Assembly: GCA_964410125.1 (NCBI GenBank)
Contig: CAYPGQ010000001.1
Location: 1 to 64,000 of the forward strand
Source of the DNA: G020348385 sp964410125
Lineage (GTDB): Bacteria; Acidobacteriota; Aminicenantia; Aminicenantales; Aminicenantaceae
Direction of reading: 5' to 3'
DNA length: 64,000 nucleotides
Made by a program: the position numbers and the translations under genes. A model generated the notes under the pieces. The model worked only from the letters and a program-made list of their open reading frames with translations. It was not told where the DNA came from and made no database searches. Within the stretch, counting starts at the first letter, position 1. Each line of letters starts with the position of its first letter. Of this stretch, positions 9,095 through 16,911 are shown piece after piece.

Positions 9095-10475
9095 CCGTAA
9101 TTTCCTCCACTTCCTCTACTGTCTTAGGGATGGATTTCCCTAAAACCTGGCTGCCGTCCTGGGTTACGAGGATATCGTCTTCTATACGGATGCCGCCAAA
9201 ATCTCTATATTCCTCGACCTTTGCGTAATCGATAAACTGGTCGAACTTATTTTCCGCAGCCCACTGGTCGATCATAGCCGGGATGAAATATACCCCGGGC
9301 TCTACTGTGAGTACATAACCGGGTTCGAGTTCTTTAGCAAGTCTTAGATAGGCAAGGCCAAACTGTGAGCTTCTCTCGACCGTTTGGTCATAGCCCACAA
9401 AATCTTCACCCAAATCCTCCATGTCGTGCACATCCAGACCGATCATATGTCCCAATCCATGAGGGAAAAACAGAGCGTGTGCCCCTGCCTGGACAGCCGC
9501 ATCCATATCCCCCTTCATCAATCCGGCTTCCTTTAGCCCAGAGGCGATAACCGCCGCCGATTGGAGATGAATCTCCTTGAACATGATCCCTGGTTTTATG
9601 TTCTGAATGGCTGTCTCCTGAGCTTGAAGGACAATTTCATAGATCTGTTTTTGTTTCTCTGTAAACCTGCCTCCGACCGGAACGGTACGAGTAATATCCG
9701 AGGCATAATTCATGGGCGAGTCTGATCCGGAATCCATCACGAGGAGGTCTCCCTCTTCCAGTTGGTTCCCATGGTAATGATTATGCAGAATTTGTCCGTT
9801 TTTCGTGAGGATGATTGGAAAGGCCACATGGCAATCTGAGGCCCCCATAATTCCTTCCATTTTGCCGACGATTTCATATTCTAAGACGCCGGATTTCGCC
9901 ATCTTCATCGCAGCTATATACATGTCATATGTGACCTCATGGGCCAGCTCCATTTGTGCGATCTCCTCTGGTATTTTCACATTCCTTTGGGCAACCACGG
10001 CTTTGATAAACTCTTTTGACGAATACTTTTTCACGGAATCATATTCGATTTCAAGCATCTGCGCAACTTTTAAAACGTTTTCCGGTCTGTACGGTGGAAG
10101 GTAGTGGATGGTTTTTCCCTTTTGTAGAGCTGCCTTGATTGTTTCCTCCAATTGAGCAAGCGGAGCGGTCTCATCAACACCCACAAGAGCGGCTCTTTCT
10201 TTCATGGTAGGAAGATGGCCCATCCATATGATATCTTCCATATCGACATCATCTCCGAAAATCACATCTTTCCCTTGATCCAGATCCATGATGGCAGCCA
10301 AGGAAGGCATGTCCAAGCCAAAGAAGTAAAGAAAGGAACTATCCTGGCGGAAATGATACGGATTGGCAGGGTAATTCATCGGGCTTTCTTCGTTTCCGAG
10401 AAACAAAAACAGACCCGATCCAATTCGTTCTTTAAATTGCGCTCGACGCTCGACATAAATCTTGGAATCAAACAT
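9084..10475 (-). CDS. pepP: Xaa-Pro aminopeptidase (aminopeptidase P, M24B)
   Basis: This enzyme (463 aa) removes an N-terminal residue preceding proline. The N-terminal creatinase-like domain includes YRFQ-type sequence (NPYHFRQDSSFLYFFG). The pita-bread catalytic domain has all five dimetal ligands: two Asp in VMDSGSDSPMNYASDITRT, His in HGLGHMIG, Glu in LTVEPGVYF and Glu in GIRIEDDIL. ATG 10475 is preferred over the TTG at 10481 because AAGGAG sits 7 nt upstream of the ATG. It lies downstream of the hydroxyproline genes on the same strand, separated by an inverted-repeat element. Release of proline and hydroxyproline from peptides would feed those genes. Confidence 0.94.
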   Translation of the reverse strand: MFDSKIYVERRAQFKERIGSGLFLFLGNEESPMNYPANPYHFRQDSSFLYFFGLDMPSLAAIMDLDQGKDVIFGDDVDMEDIIWMGHLPTMKERAALVGVDETAPLAQLEETIKAALQKGKTIHYLPPYRPENVLKVAQMLEIEYDSVKKYSSKEFIKAVVAQRNVKIPEEIAQMELAHEVTYDMYIAAMKMAKSGVLEYEIVGKMEGIMGASDCHVAFPIILTKNGQILHNHYHGNQLEEGDLLVMDSGSDSPMNYASDITRTVPVGGRFTEKQKQIYEIVLQAQETAIQNIKPGIMFKEIHLQSAAVIASGLKEAGLMKGDMDAAVQAGAHALFFPHGLGHMIGLDVHDMEDLGEDFVGYDQTVERSSQFGLAYLRLAKELEPGYVLTVEPGVYFIPAMIDQWAAENKFDQFIDYAKVEEYRDFGGIRIEDDILVTQDGSQVLGKSIPKTVEEVEEITATG

Positions 10476-10566
10476 GCTCAAACTCCTTCTTCATAAAAGT
10501 AAATTCCATCATATACCAATCCCTTCACGAGACTCAAGCTATTAGATTAAATTGGTGACAGAGATT

Positions 10567-10691
10567 AAATTGGTGACAGGATACCCTTTCACTTAATTAT
10601 TGTATTTCAAGGTGTAGTTTCATTGAAGGATAACTATAACAATTCTAAAAACAAGAAAAAAATTGGTGAAAGGGTATCCTGTCACCAATTT
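10567..10691. repeat. MITE-like element with 26-bp terminal inverted repeats
   Basis: The left arm (10567-10592) and the right arm (10666-10691) are exact reverse complements over 26 nt, enclosing about 73 nt of AT-rich sequence with no coding potential. Each arm is itself partly self-complementary (GGTGA near one end, TCACC or TCAC near the other). Just left of it, GATTAAATTGGTGACAG occurs twice (from 10545 and 10563), so part of the arm is directly repeated. The right arm runs into the hypD stop codon. A small non-autonomous mobile element, or a long mRNA hairpin separating hypD from pepP, are both possible. Confidence 0.7.
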
Positions 10692-13053
10692 AAAAAGAGA
10701 GGTGTTCGGTTCTGTGGATGATTTCGTTCTGGAGCTCGAGACTCAGATCCACGAAGTAATCGCTGTAACCGGCCACTCTCACGATCAAATCCCGGTGTTT
10801 TTCAGGGTGTTTCTGGGCATCGCGGAGAGTATCCGCACTGACAACGTTGAACTGAACGTGGTGGCCGTCCATCTTGAAATAGGAACGGACAAGATGCGAG
10901 AGTTTATCGATCCCGTCTTCGTCTGCCAAAAGATGGGGAGTGAATTTCTGGTTAAGGAGGGTACCTCCTGTGCGCACATGATCCATTTTTGCGACTGATT
11001 TCACTACAGCTGTCGGACCCAGTCTATCAGCCCCTTGAACAGGAGAGACACCCTCGGAGAGAGGCTCTGTGGCTTTTCTTCCATCGGCTGTGGCGCCGAT
11101 AACATTCCCAAAATAGATATGAACCGTGGTCGGCAGAAGGTTTATACGGTAATTTCCTCCCTTGGTATTGGGTCTCCCGTCTACAGCATCGAAATAAGCT
11201 TCAAATATGGACTTCATGATATCATCGGCATAGTCTTCATCATTTCCGTATTTGGGAGTTTTATTCAAAAATCTCTGACGCAGCGTCTCATGATCTTCGA
11301 AGTTGCTCTTTAGAGCTGTGAGCAGACGGCGCATGCTGATATGTTTTTGGTCATACACATTGTATTTTATCGAAGTCAGGATATCGGTCATGCTCCCGAG
11401 GCCCACGCCTTGAATGTAATTGGTGTTGTAGCGCGCTCCGCCATCATGGTAGTCCTTCCCTGTAGCAATGCAGTCATCGACCAAAAGGGAGAGAAAAGGA
11501 GTGGGAAGACATTCTGCGTACAGTCGCTCTATGATGTTATTGCCCGTAACCTTGATATCGACAAAATGCCTCAACTGTTTTTTAAACGCATCAAAAAGTT
11601 CGTCGTATGTCGCAAATCTTTCTGGGCTTCCGGTCTGAATACCGATAAGTTTGCCTGTCCGGAGGTCCATACCATTGTTCAAGGTGATCTCGAACACTTT
11701 GGGCATATTGAAATACCCGGTGAGGATATAACTCTCTTTTCCGAAGGCCCCGGTTTCCACGCATCCGCTGGATCCTCCATTCCGGGCGTCCTCGACCGAT
11801 TTCCCCTGTCGCACAAGTTCCTGGACGATGGCATCGGTGTTGAAAATCGATGGCTGCCCAAAACCCGTCTTCACAATCTTCAAGGCCCTTTTCAAGAATC
11901 GATCCGGATTTTTTTTGCTTATCTGAACCATAGAACTGGGTTGGAGAATCTTCATTTCCTCCACCACATCCAGGATAAGATAGGAAAGTTCATTCACAGC
12001 ATCCGACCCATCAGGTTTGACTCCCCCAATGTTGATCAGGGCAAAATCCGTATACGTGCCACTCTCTTGAGCTGTCACACCCACTTTTGGTGGAGCAGGT
12101 TGATTGTTAAACTTGATCCAGAAGGATTGGAGGAGTTCTCGGGCTTTTTCTTCAGACAGAGTTTTATTTTCCCGTTCTTTCTTGAAAAAAGGATACAGAT
12201 GCTGGTCCAACCTTCCGGGATTAAAGGAATCCCATGTGTTGAATTCGATGATCACACCGAGATGAACAAACCAATAATACTGGAGGGCTTCCCAAAAATT
12301 GCGGGGAGCGTTTGCAGGCACGCGCGAACACACTTTCGTAATCGTTTCCAACTCCTTTTTCCTTTTGAGATCTTTTTCCTTGCTTGCCAACTTTTCCGCT
12401 TTTTCTGCATGCCGGCTGGCATATTGGATAAGAGCATCAGCACAGATATCCATAGCAATCAGTTCTTCTCGTTTTTTATAAGCTTCAGGATCATTCAAAA
12501 AATCCAGCTTGGTCAAACTCTCCTCGATGTCTTTTTTAAAATCGACAAATCCTTTCCGGTAAATTTTGTCATCCAAAACCGTATGCCCGGGGGCCCTTTG
12601 CTCCATAAATTCTGTGAAGATTCCAGCCTCATATGCATCGATCCACTGCTGGGACATCTCGCTAAAGATTCTATCCCTTATGGACTTTCCCCGCCAGAAC
12701 GGTATGATCTCATTTTTGTACAGTTTTTTGGTCTCTTCATCCACAGCAAACGATGTCTTTTTCCGTGTGTCCAGTATCCTCAGATCCTTCAAACTGTGGG
12801 CCGTCACTTCGGGATAAGTCGGTGTAGCCTTGGGACTTGGTCCCCGCTCCCCGACGATGAGTTCTTCTTCATTTATGCATATGGTCTTATTTTCGAGAAT
12901 GTGTTTAAAGGCCAACGCTCTCTGCACAGGGGCCGAAACCCTTTGTGCCACATTGCTTTTATAAAATTCCGTGACAAGCCAAGCTCTCTCCGAAGAAATG
13001 GAGGGTTTTGCCTTCAAGCTTTGTTCCCTCAGTTTTTTTATACGTTCATTCAT
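10690..13053 (-). CDS. hypD: Glycyl-radical trans-4-hydroxy-L-proline dehydratase
   Basis: This 787-aa glycyl-radical enzyme has the thiyl cysteine and general base in SGCVETG (C431, E433) and the glycyl-radical loop RVAGYSDYF (G762). Compared with the Clostridioides difficile HypD residues I recall (H160, D278, S334, D339, F340, C434, E436, Y450, T645, G765), this protein has the same residues at a constant offset of minus three: H157, D275, S331, D336, F337, C431, E433, Y447, T642, G762. That supports true HypD specificity, giving pyrroline-5-carboxylate from hydroxyproline. The enzyme is oxygen-sensitive and cytoplasmic. An SD (GGAGG) in the last codons of the activase gene precedes the ATG. 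The stop codon touches an inverted repeat. The symbol is not the hydrogenase gene of the same name. Confidence 0.92.
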   Translation of the reverse strand: MNERIKKLREQSLKAKPSISSERAWLVTEFYKSNVAQRVSAPVQRALAFKHILENKTICINEEELIVGERGPSPKATPTYPEVTAHSLKDLRILDTRKKTSFAVDEETKKLYKNEIIPFWRGKSIRDRIFSEMSQQWIDAYEAGIFTEFMEQRAPGHTVLDDKIYRKGFVDFKKDIEESLTKLDFLNDPEAYKKREELIAMDICADALIQYASRHAEKAEKLASKEKDLKRKKELETITKVCSRVPANAPRNFWEALQYYWFVHLGVIIEFNTWDSFNPGRLDQHLYPFFKKERENKTLSEEKARELLQSFWIKFNNQPAPPKVGVTAQESGTYTDFALINIGGVKPDGSDAVNELSYLILDVVEEMKILQPSSMVQISKKNPDRFLKRALKIVKTGFGQPSIFNTDAIVQELVRQGKSVEDARNGGSSGCVETGAFGKESYILTGYFNMPKVFEITLNNGMDLRTGKLIGIQTGSPERFATYDELFDAFKKQLRHFVDIKVTGNNIIERLYAECLPTPFLSLLVDDCIATGKDYHDGGARYNTNYIQGVGLGSMTDILTSIKYNVYDQKHISMRRLLTALKSNFEDHETLRQRFLNKTPKYGNDEDYADDIMKSIFEAYFDAVDGRPNTKGGNYRINLLPTTVHIYFGNVIGATADGRKATEPLSEGVSPVQGADRLGPTAVVKSVAKMDHVRTGGTLLNQKFTPHLLADEDGIDKLSHLVRSYFKMDGHHVQFNVVSADTLRDAQKHPEKHRDLIVRVAGYSDYFVDLSLELQNEIIHRTEHLSF

Positions 13054-13055
13054 TC

Positions 13056-13961
13056 TTAGCCTCCGATTTTCACATGAAATCCATGGGAAGATAATATATC
13101 CTTGATTTCTCCAAGTTTTTTTTCAGAAGGAGTTTTGAAATCGACAAGAGGATTTTTTTTGTTCAGCCGCATTAATTTTCCCTCTCCCCCTCGATGAAAA
13201 GGAAGAAGGTTGATTTGCCATGAATTATTCAAGGGGAGTAGAAAATCCACCATGCTCTGGATGTTTTCCGAATCGTCGTTAAGGCCTTTCAGCACCGGCA
13301 TCCGGATGATCGTGTTGGTGCCTTTTTCGTTAAGTCTTCTTAAGTTTTCAAGAATGAGTCTGTTGGACTCTCCTGTAAAAACTCTATGCCTGTGTTCATC
13401 CATAACCTTAAGGTCATAAAGAATAAGATCTGCTATCTTGCTAACCTCGTTTAAAATCTCAAACGGCATAAATCCGGAGGTATCGACAGCCGTATGGATG
13501 CTTTTTTCGTTTAACTCTTCGAGGAGTGAAAGCAAAAAATCTCCCTGAGCAAGCGGTTCCCCTCCGGAAATGGTAACACCCCCTCCTGATTCATCATAAA
13601 ATATCCTGTCTTTCTCCACCTCTTTTATGATTTCAGGGACAGTAACATCCCGGCCAACAATGGCCACTGCTTCATAGGCACAAACATCCTCACAAATCCC
13701 GCAAAAATCGCATTTTTTGGGATTGATGGAGATAATGGTTCCGCTCTCGTTTATCGCCTTCTGGGGACAGCGCGGAATACAATCCCAACATTCTTCAGCA
13801 CACCGTTCAGGACGAAACATGATCTCGCGCTGGAATTTGATTCCTTCCGGATTGTGACACCACTTGCAGCGCAGCGTACACCCCTTGAAAAAAACAGTCG
13901 TCCGTATGCCCGGACCGTCGTGTATGGCATAACGTTTGATATCGAATATGGTCCCTTTCAT
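13056..13961 (-). CDS. hypE: Glycyl-radical enzyme activase (radical SAM) for HypD
   Basis: This 301-aa activating enzyme uses S-adenosylmethionine to install the glycyl radical on the adjacent dehydratase. The radical SAM motif CxxxCxxC is CTLRCKWC near residue 30. An inserted ferredoxin-like region has two Cys-rich clusters (CAEECWDCIPRCP and CDFCGICEDVC), as in activases of dehydratase-type GREs rather than the short PflA type. GGGVTISGGEP is the SAM-binding block. The stop codon is 2 nt before the hypD ATG, and the hypD Shine-Dalgarno lies in its last codons, so translation is likely coupled. The GntR regulator ends 5 nt upstream. Confidence 0.93.
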   Translation of the reverse strand: MKGTIFDIKRYAIHDGPGIRTTVFFKGCTLRCKWCHNPEGIKFQREIMFRPERCAEECWDCIPRCPQKAINESGTIISINPKKCDFCGICEDVCAYEAVAIVGRDVTVPEIIKEVEKDRIFYDESGGGVTISGGEPLAQGDFLLSLLEELNEKSIHTAVDTSGFMPFEILNEVSKIADLILYDLKVMDEHRHRVFTGESNRLILENLRRLNEKGTNTIIRMPVLKGLNDDSENIQSMVDFLLPLNNSWQINLLPFHRGGEGKLMRLNKKNPLVDFKTPSEKKLGEIKDILSSHGFHVKIGG

Positions 13962-13966
13962 CCGTC

Positions 13967-14662
13967 TTAATCCCTGTTTTCCGAAACAGTTTCAGCACGT
14001 TTGTAATATTTCTTCAAGAATTTCTCCTGAACTCGGTAAGACCAATGAACATCCCGGATGTAATTCGATGCCTGCTCTTTTTTTTCATCCTCGATCAGTC
14101 TGACCAGCTCCTGGTGTTCGTGGATGGATGTTTGTTCCCACTGCTTCACAAAACCTTCTTGCCGGGGAAAATCATAGAGCCTTTTCTTGAGTGTATTCAC
14201 GATTTTCACAAGGTTTTTGTTTTCACACAGGTTTAAAAAGACATCATGGAACTTCAGGTTTTTTTGGTAATACAGGTTGAAATTATCTTGATCGATTGCC
14301 TGTTTCATTTCGGTATTGAGTGCGTGCATATTTTGGATTTGGGACTCTTTTATCCTATCGAAATTGGCCATAAGGGCCGCACTCTCCAGGGCTCCTATAA
14401 TCTCATAAAAATTTTTGATATCTTGAAGCGTGAGATGGTTGACTATGACGCCTCGCCGGGGAAGAATGGACACGAATCCTTCCATTTCCAGCTGTAAAAG
14501 AGCATCCCTCAGGGGAGTTCGGCTGACACCCAACTTTTTGCTCGTTTCGTCCATATTGATCGAAAAACCCGGAAGCAATTCCCCCTTAACCAGCTGGTCG
14601 CGCAGGTACTCATAGACCTGCTCTTTTAATGATTTAAGGTTGAGAATGCCTTTTTCTTCCAT
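13967..14662 (-). CDS. GntR/FadR-family (FCD) transcriptional regulator
   Basis: This 231-aa regulator has an N-terminal winged helix (LGVSRTPLRDALLQLEMEG, then FVSILPRRGVIV as the wing) and an all-helical FCD ligand domain from about residue 80, with FHDVFLNLCENKNL containing a probable metal-binding His. FCD regulators usually sense organic or amino acids and control the catabolic operon they lie in. It sits between the enolase-superfamily dehydratase and the activase on the same strand, so it most likely controls the hydroxyproline module. The ligand is not known from sequence. Confidence 0.9.
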   Translation of the reverse strand: MEEKGILNLKSLKEQVYEYLRDQLVKGELLPGFSINMDETSKKLGVSRTPLRDALLQLEMEGFVSILPRRGVIVNHLTLQDIKNFYEIIGALESAALMANFDRIKESQIQNMHALNTEMKQAIDQDNFNLYYQKNLKFHDVFLNLCENKNLVKIVNTLKKRLYDFPRQEGFVKQWEQTSIHEHQELVRLIEDEKKEQASNYIRDVHWSYRVQEKFLKKYYKRAETVSENRD

Positions 14663-14735
14663 CTACATCTCTGACTGATATTTAATATATCACATATTAC
14701 ACACAAAAACAACACAAAAATGAGATTACTATGTT

Positions 14736-15842
14736 TTACTCTACAGAAACGACCGGTTCGCCCAGCAAGTCTTCTTTGACGTGGATGCCGAGGCCTGGGG
14801 CAGACGGAACATCCAGCCATCCCTCTTTTCTTGTGAGTGCATCCTCAGCGAGATGCACATCATTGTAACTGTTGAAGTCAGTGGACGTGAAATAAAACTC
14901 CGCCTTCGTGCTTCCGACCAGATGGGCAATGGTGGCTGTTGTGATATCCCCTCCCCAGCTATCTTCGATCGTCATGGCTATGCCAAGCGACTGGCATAGG
15001 TCTCGCATCTGTTTGGCTTTTGTCAATCCGCCTAATCTCGATATTTTCAGGTTTACCACATCCATGGCTCCAAGCTCGTAGGCCCTCATCAAGGACTGTA
15101 CATCACGGATTACCTCATCCAGAACCATGGGCTGCGGGGTGTGAGCGCGAACAACAAGGCATTCCTCTAGGGTCGGGCATGGTTGTTCGATATACACATC
15201 CTCCCCCTCCAAAGCATTGACCACACGGATAGCTTTATGGGGCAGCCAACCTGTATTGGCATCCGCCACAAGAATGTCCCCAGATTTGATAATATTCAAC
15301 ACGGCCTTGGTTCTTTGGATATCCTCATCAGGATCTCCTCCCACTTTGAGCTGGAATCTGCGGTATCCTTCCTCTCGATACTTAGAAACATCGTTGGCCA
15401 TCTTTTCGGGCGGTCCCTGGGAAATGGCGCGATAAAGAGGAAATTTATCCATTGCTCGGCCGCCCAACATGGTGCAGATAGGGGTGCTTATCGCCTGGCC
15501 GAATATGTCCCAGCAGGCAACATCCAGGGGCGATTTCACATAATTATGCCCGAGCAAAGCCATGTCCATCAGATGATTGATGAGGTTGAGCTGGCAGGGA
15601 TCTTGACCGAGTATATGCCTCCCGATCTCCTCTATACCAGCAGGAACACCTTTGGCATAGGCATCCATGTAAGCCGAGCCCAAAGGACATACCTCGGCAT
15701 AACCCTTTAATCCTGTATCTGTCGTTATCCTGATGATCGTGCTCACAAAAGAGCTGACAGATTGCCCTCGCGACCAGGCATATTCTTGATCCAAAAGTTT
15801 ATAATCGACCTGGAACACTTCGATTTTTGCAATTTTCATCAC
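14736..15842 (-). CDS. Enolase-superfamily cis-3-hydroxy-L-proline dehydratase (probable)
   Basis: This 368-aa protein is a mandelate racemase/muconate lactonizing-type enzyme. The capping domain is followed by a barrel with the acid/base lysine in FQLKVGG (K166), metal ligands D194 (VADANTGW), E219 (YIEQPCPT) and D242 (VLDEVI), and the second lysine K266 in NLKISRLGG. The blocks AEVCPLGSAY, AISQGPPEKMA and STDFNSYNDV match my memory of the bacterial cis-3-hydroxy-L-proline dehydratase group, which makes pyrroline-2-carboxylate. Its place beside HypD supports a hydroxyproline substrate. A hydroxyproline-betaine epimerase or another acid-sugar enzyme is less likely but not excluded. GGAGG precedes ATG 15842. 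Confidence 0.78.
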   Translation of the reverse strand: MMKIAKIEVFQVDYKLLDQEYAWSRGQSVSSFVSTIIRITTDTGLKGYAEVCPLGSAYMDAYAKGVPAGIEEIGRHILGQDPCQLNLINHLMDMALLGHNYVKSPLDVACWDIFGQAISTPICTMLGGRAMDKFPLYRAISQGPPEKMANDVSKYREEGYRRFQLKVGGDPDEDIQRTKAVLNIIKSGDILVADANTGWLPHKAIRVVNALEGEDVYIEQPCPTLEECLVVRAHTPQPMVLDEVIRDVQSLMRAYELGAMDVVNLKISRLGGLTKAKQMRDLCQSLGIAMTIEDSWGGDITTATIAHLVGSTKAEFYFTSTDFNSYNDVHLAEDALTRKEGWLDVPSAPGLGIHVKEDLLGEPVVSVE

Positions 15843-15877
15843 AAACCTCCTATCATCCCCTGTTCAAATAACCTGAA

Positions 15878-15970
15878 CTATTCATAAAAAACCTCGATGC
15901 TTTTTTCCTTCATCAGCTTTTCGATTTCAGCTATTTCTTTGGGAGCAATGAAAATATTCTCCCAACACAA
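15878..15970 (-). other. Short coding-like stretch in frame after the porB stop
   Basis: Immediately after the TAA of porB the same frame stays open for 31 codons (ATT, then TTG at 15970) and ends at TAG 15878. The sequence looks protein-like (FIAPKEIAEIEKLMKEKSIE). It could be a 30-aa peptide from TTG, a readthrough tail of PorB, or the last piece of a lost gene. No Shine-Dalgarno is evident. Its end coincides with one of the dispersed TGAATAnTTCAGG motifs. Confidence 0.3.
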
Positions 15971-15973
15971 AAT

Positions 15974-16900
15974 TTAGAGACTGGCTAGCCTGTTCAGCTC
16001 CTCCCATTCTTCATCCACTTTTTTCTGAAACTCTTCGACAAGCCAGGCATTTTCTTCCTTGAACAGATGGCGAAATCTCCCTTGGGGCTTTATCCATTCC
16101 AGTATAGGCTTCTTCTCTTTGGGCTTGTAATTGATCTTATACTTTCCGTTCTCCACTTCGTAGAGAGGCCAGACACAGCTGTCGACAGCGGTCTTTGCCA
16201 GCTCAATGCCTTTCGACTCCTCATATTTCCATTCTGTCGGGCATAGGCAGAGAACATTCAGAAAAGCCGGCCCTTCGATCTCAAATGCCTTCTTGGCCTT
16301 GTTGTACAGGTCCTGCCAGCGGCTCGGGCTTGCCTGGGCAACATAAGGGATATTGTGAGCGCTCAGAATCTTGGTCAGGTCCTTCCGCCACTGCAGTTTC
16401 CCGGGGCTTTGTGTTCCTGCCGGAGAGGTTGATGCCGAAGCTCCCAGAGGTGTGGCCGATGACCTCTGTCCACCGGTGTTTGCATAGGCATTGTTATCAT
16501 AACAGAGATAGACAATATCGTGTCCCCTCTCCATGGTTCCTGAAAGGGCCTGGAGGCCGATATCGTAGGTCCCTCCATCCCCTGCTGTTCCCAGGAACTT
16601 GATTGTCTTGTCTTTGGGGATTTTTCCTTTGCGCTTCAGGGCCTTGTACATCGCTTCCACTCCAGCAATAGTGGATGCGGCATTCTCGAAAGCACTGTGT
16701 ATCCAAGTCACATTCCACGCTGTGCGGGGAAAAATGGTTGTGCAAACCTCAAGACATCCTGTGGCGTTGGCAATGATGAGAGGATCTTCGGTCGCACGGA
16801 GAACAACTTTGAAAATCAAAGGAATGCCACAGCCCAGACACATGCCATGGCCTGCCATCAATCTATCTTCCATTTTGGCTAAGTCTTTTAATTTTGCCAT
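15974..16900 (-). CDS. porB: 2-oxoacid:ferredoxin oxidoreductase, beta subunit (TPP)
   Basis: This 308-aa subunit binds thiamine diphosphate and an iron-sulfur cluster. Cluster cysteines appear in GMCLGCGIP and in CLEVCTTIFP, and a further Cys sits in the C-terminal part. The TPP/magnesium motif is GTAGDGGTYDIG followed by NNAYANTGGQRS. It forms the catalytic core with PorA and oxidises pyruvate or a related 2-oxoacid to acyl-CoA with reduction of ferredoxin. It is last in a compact gamma-delta-alpha-beta operon, 11 nt after porA. The sequence alone does not separate pyruvate from branched-chain or aryl oxoacid specificity, though the ANTGGQRSSATP block is typical of pyruvate enzymes. Confidence 0.93.
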   Translation of the reverse strand: MAKLKDLAKMEDRLMAGHGMCLGCGIPLIFKVVLRATEDPLIIANATGCLEVCTTIFPRTAWNVTWIHSAFENAASTIAGVEAMYKALKRKGKIPKDKTIKFLGTAGDGGTYDIGLQALSGTMERGHDIVYLCYDNNAYANTGGQRSSATPLGASASTSPAGTQSPGKLQWRKDLTKILSAHNIPYVAQASPSRWQDLYNKAKKAFEIEGPAFLNVLCLCPTEWKYEESKGIELAKTAVDSCVWPLYEVENGKYKINYKPKEKKPILEWIKPQGRFRHLFKEENAWLVEEFQKKVDEEWEELNRLASL

Positions 16901-16911
16901 TTCACTTCCTC

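Noticed and set aside
10690..13053. Pyruvate formate-lyase or choline/glycerol-type GRE instead of HypD
   Set aside because: PFL would have adjacent cysteines and choline/glycerol enzymes a GCVEP motif. This protein has GCVETG plus all the recalled HypD substrate-contact residues.
11341..13059. 572-codon open frame on the plus strand opposite hypD
   Set aside because: It is the complement of a well-supported gene, with low-complexity His/Phe-rich translation and no recognisable domain.
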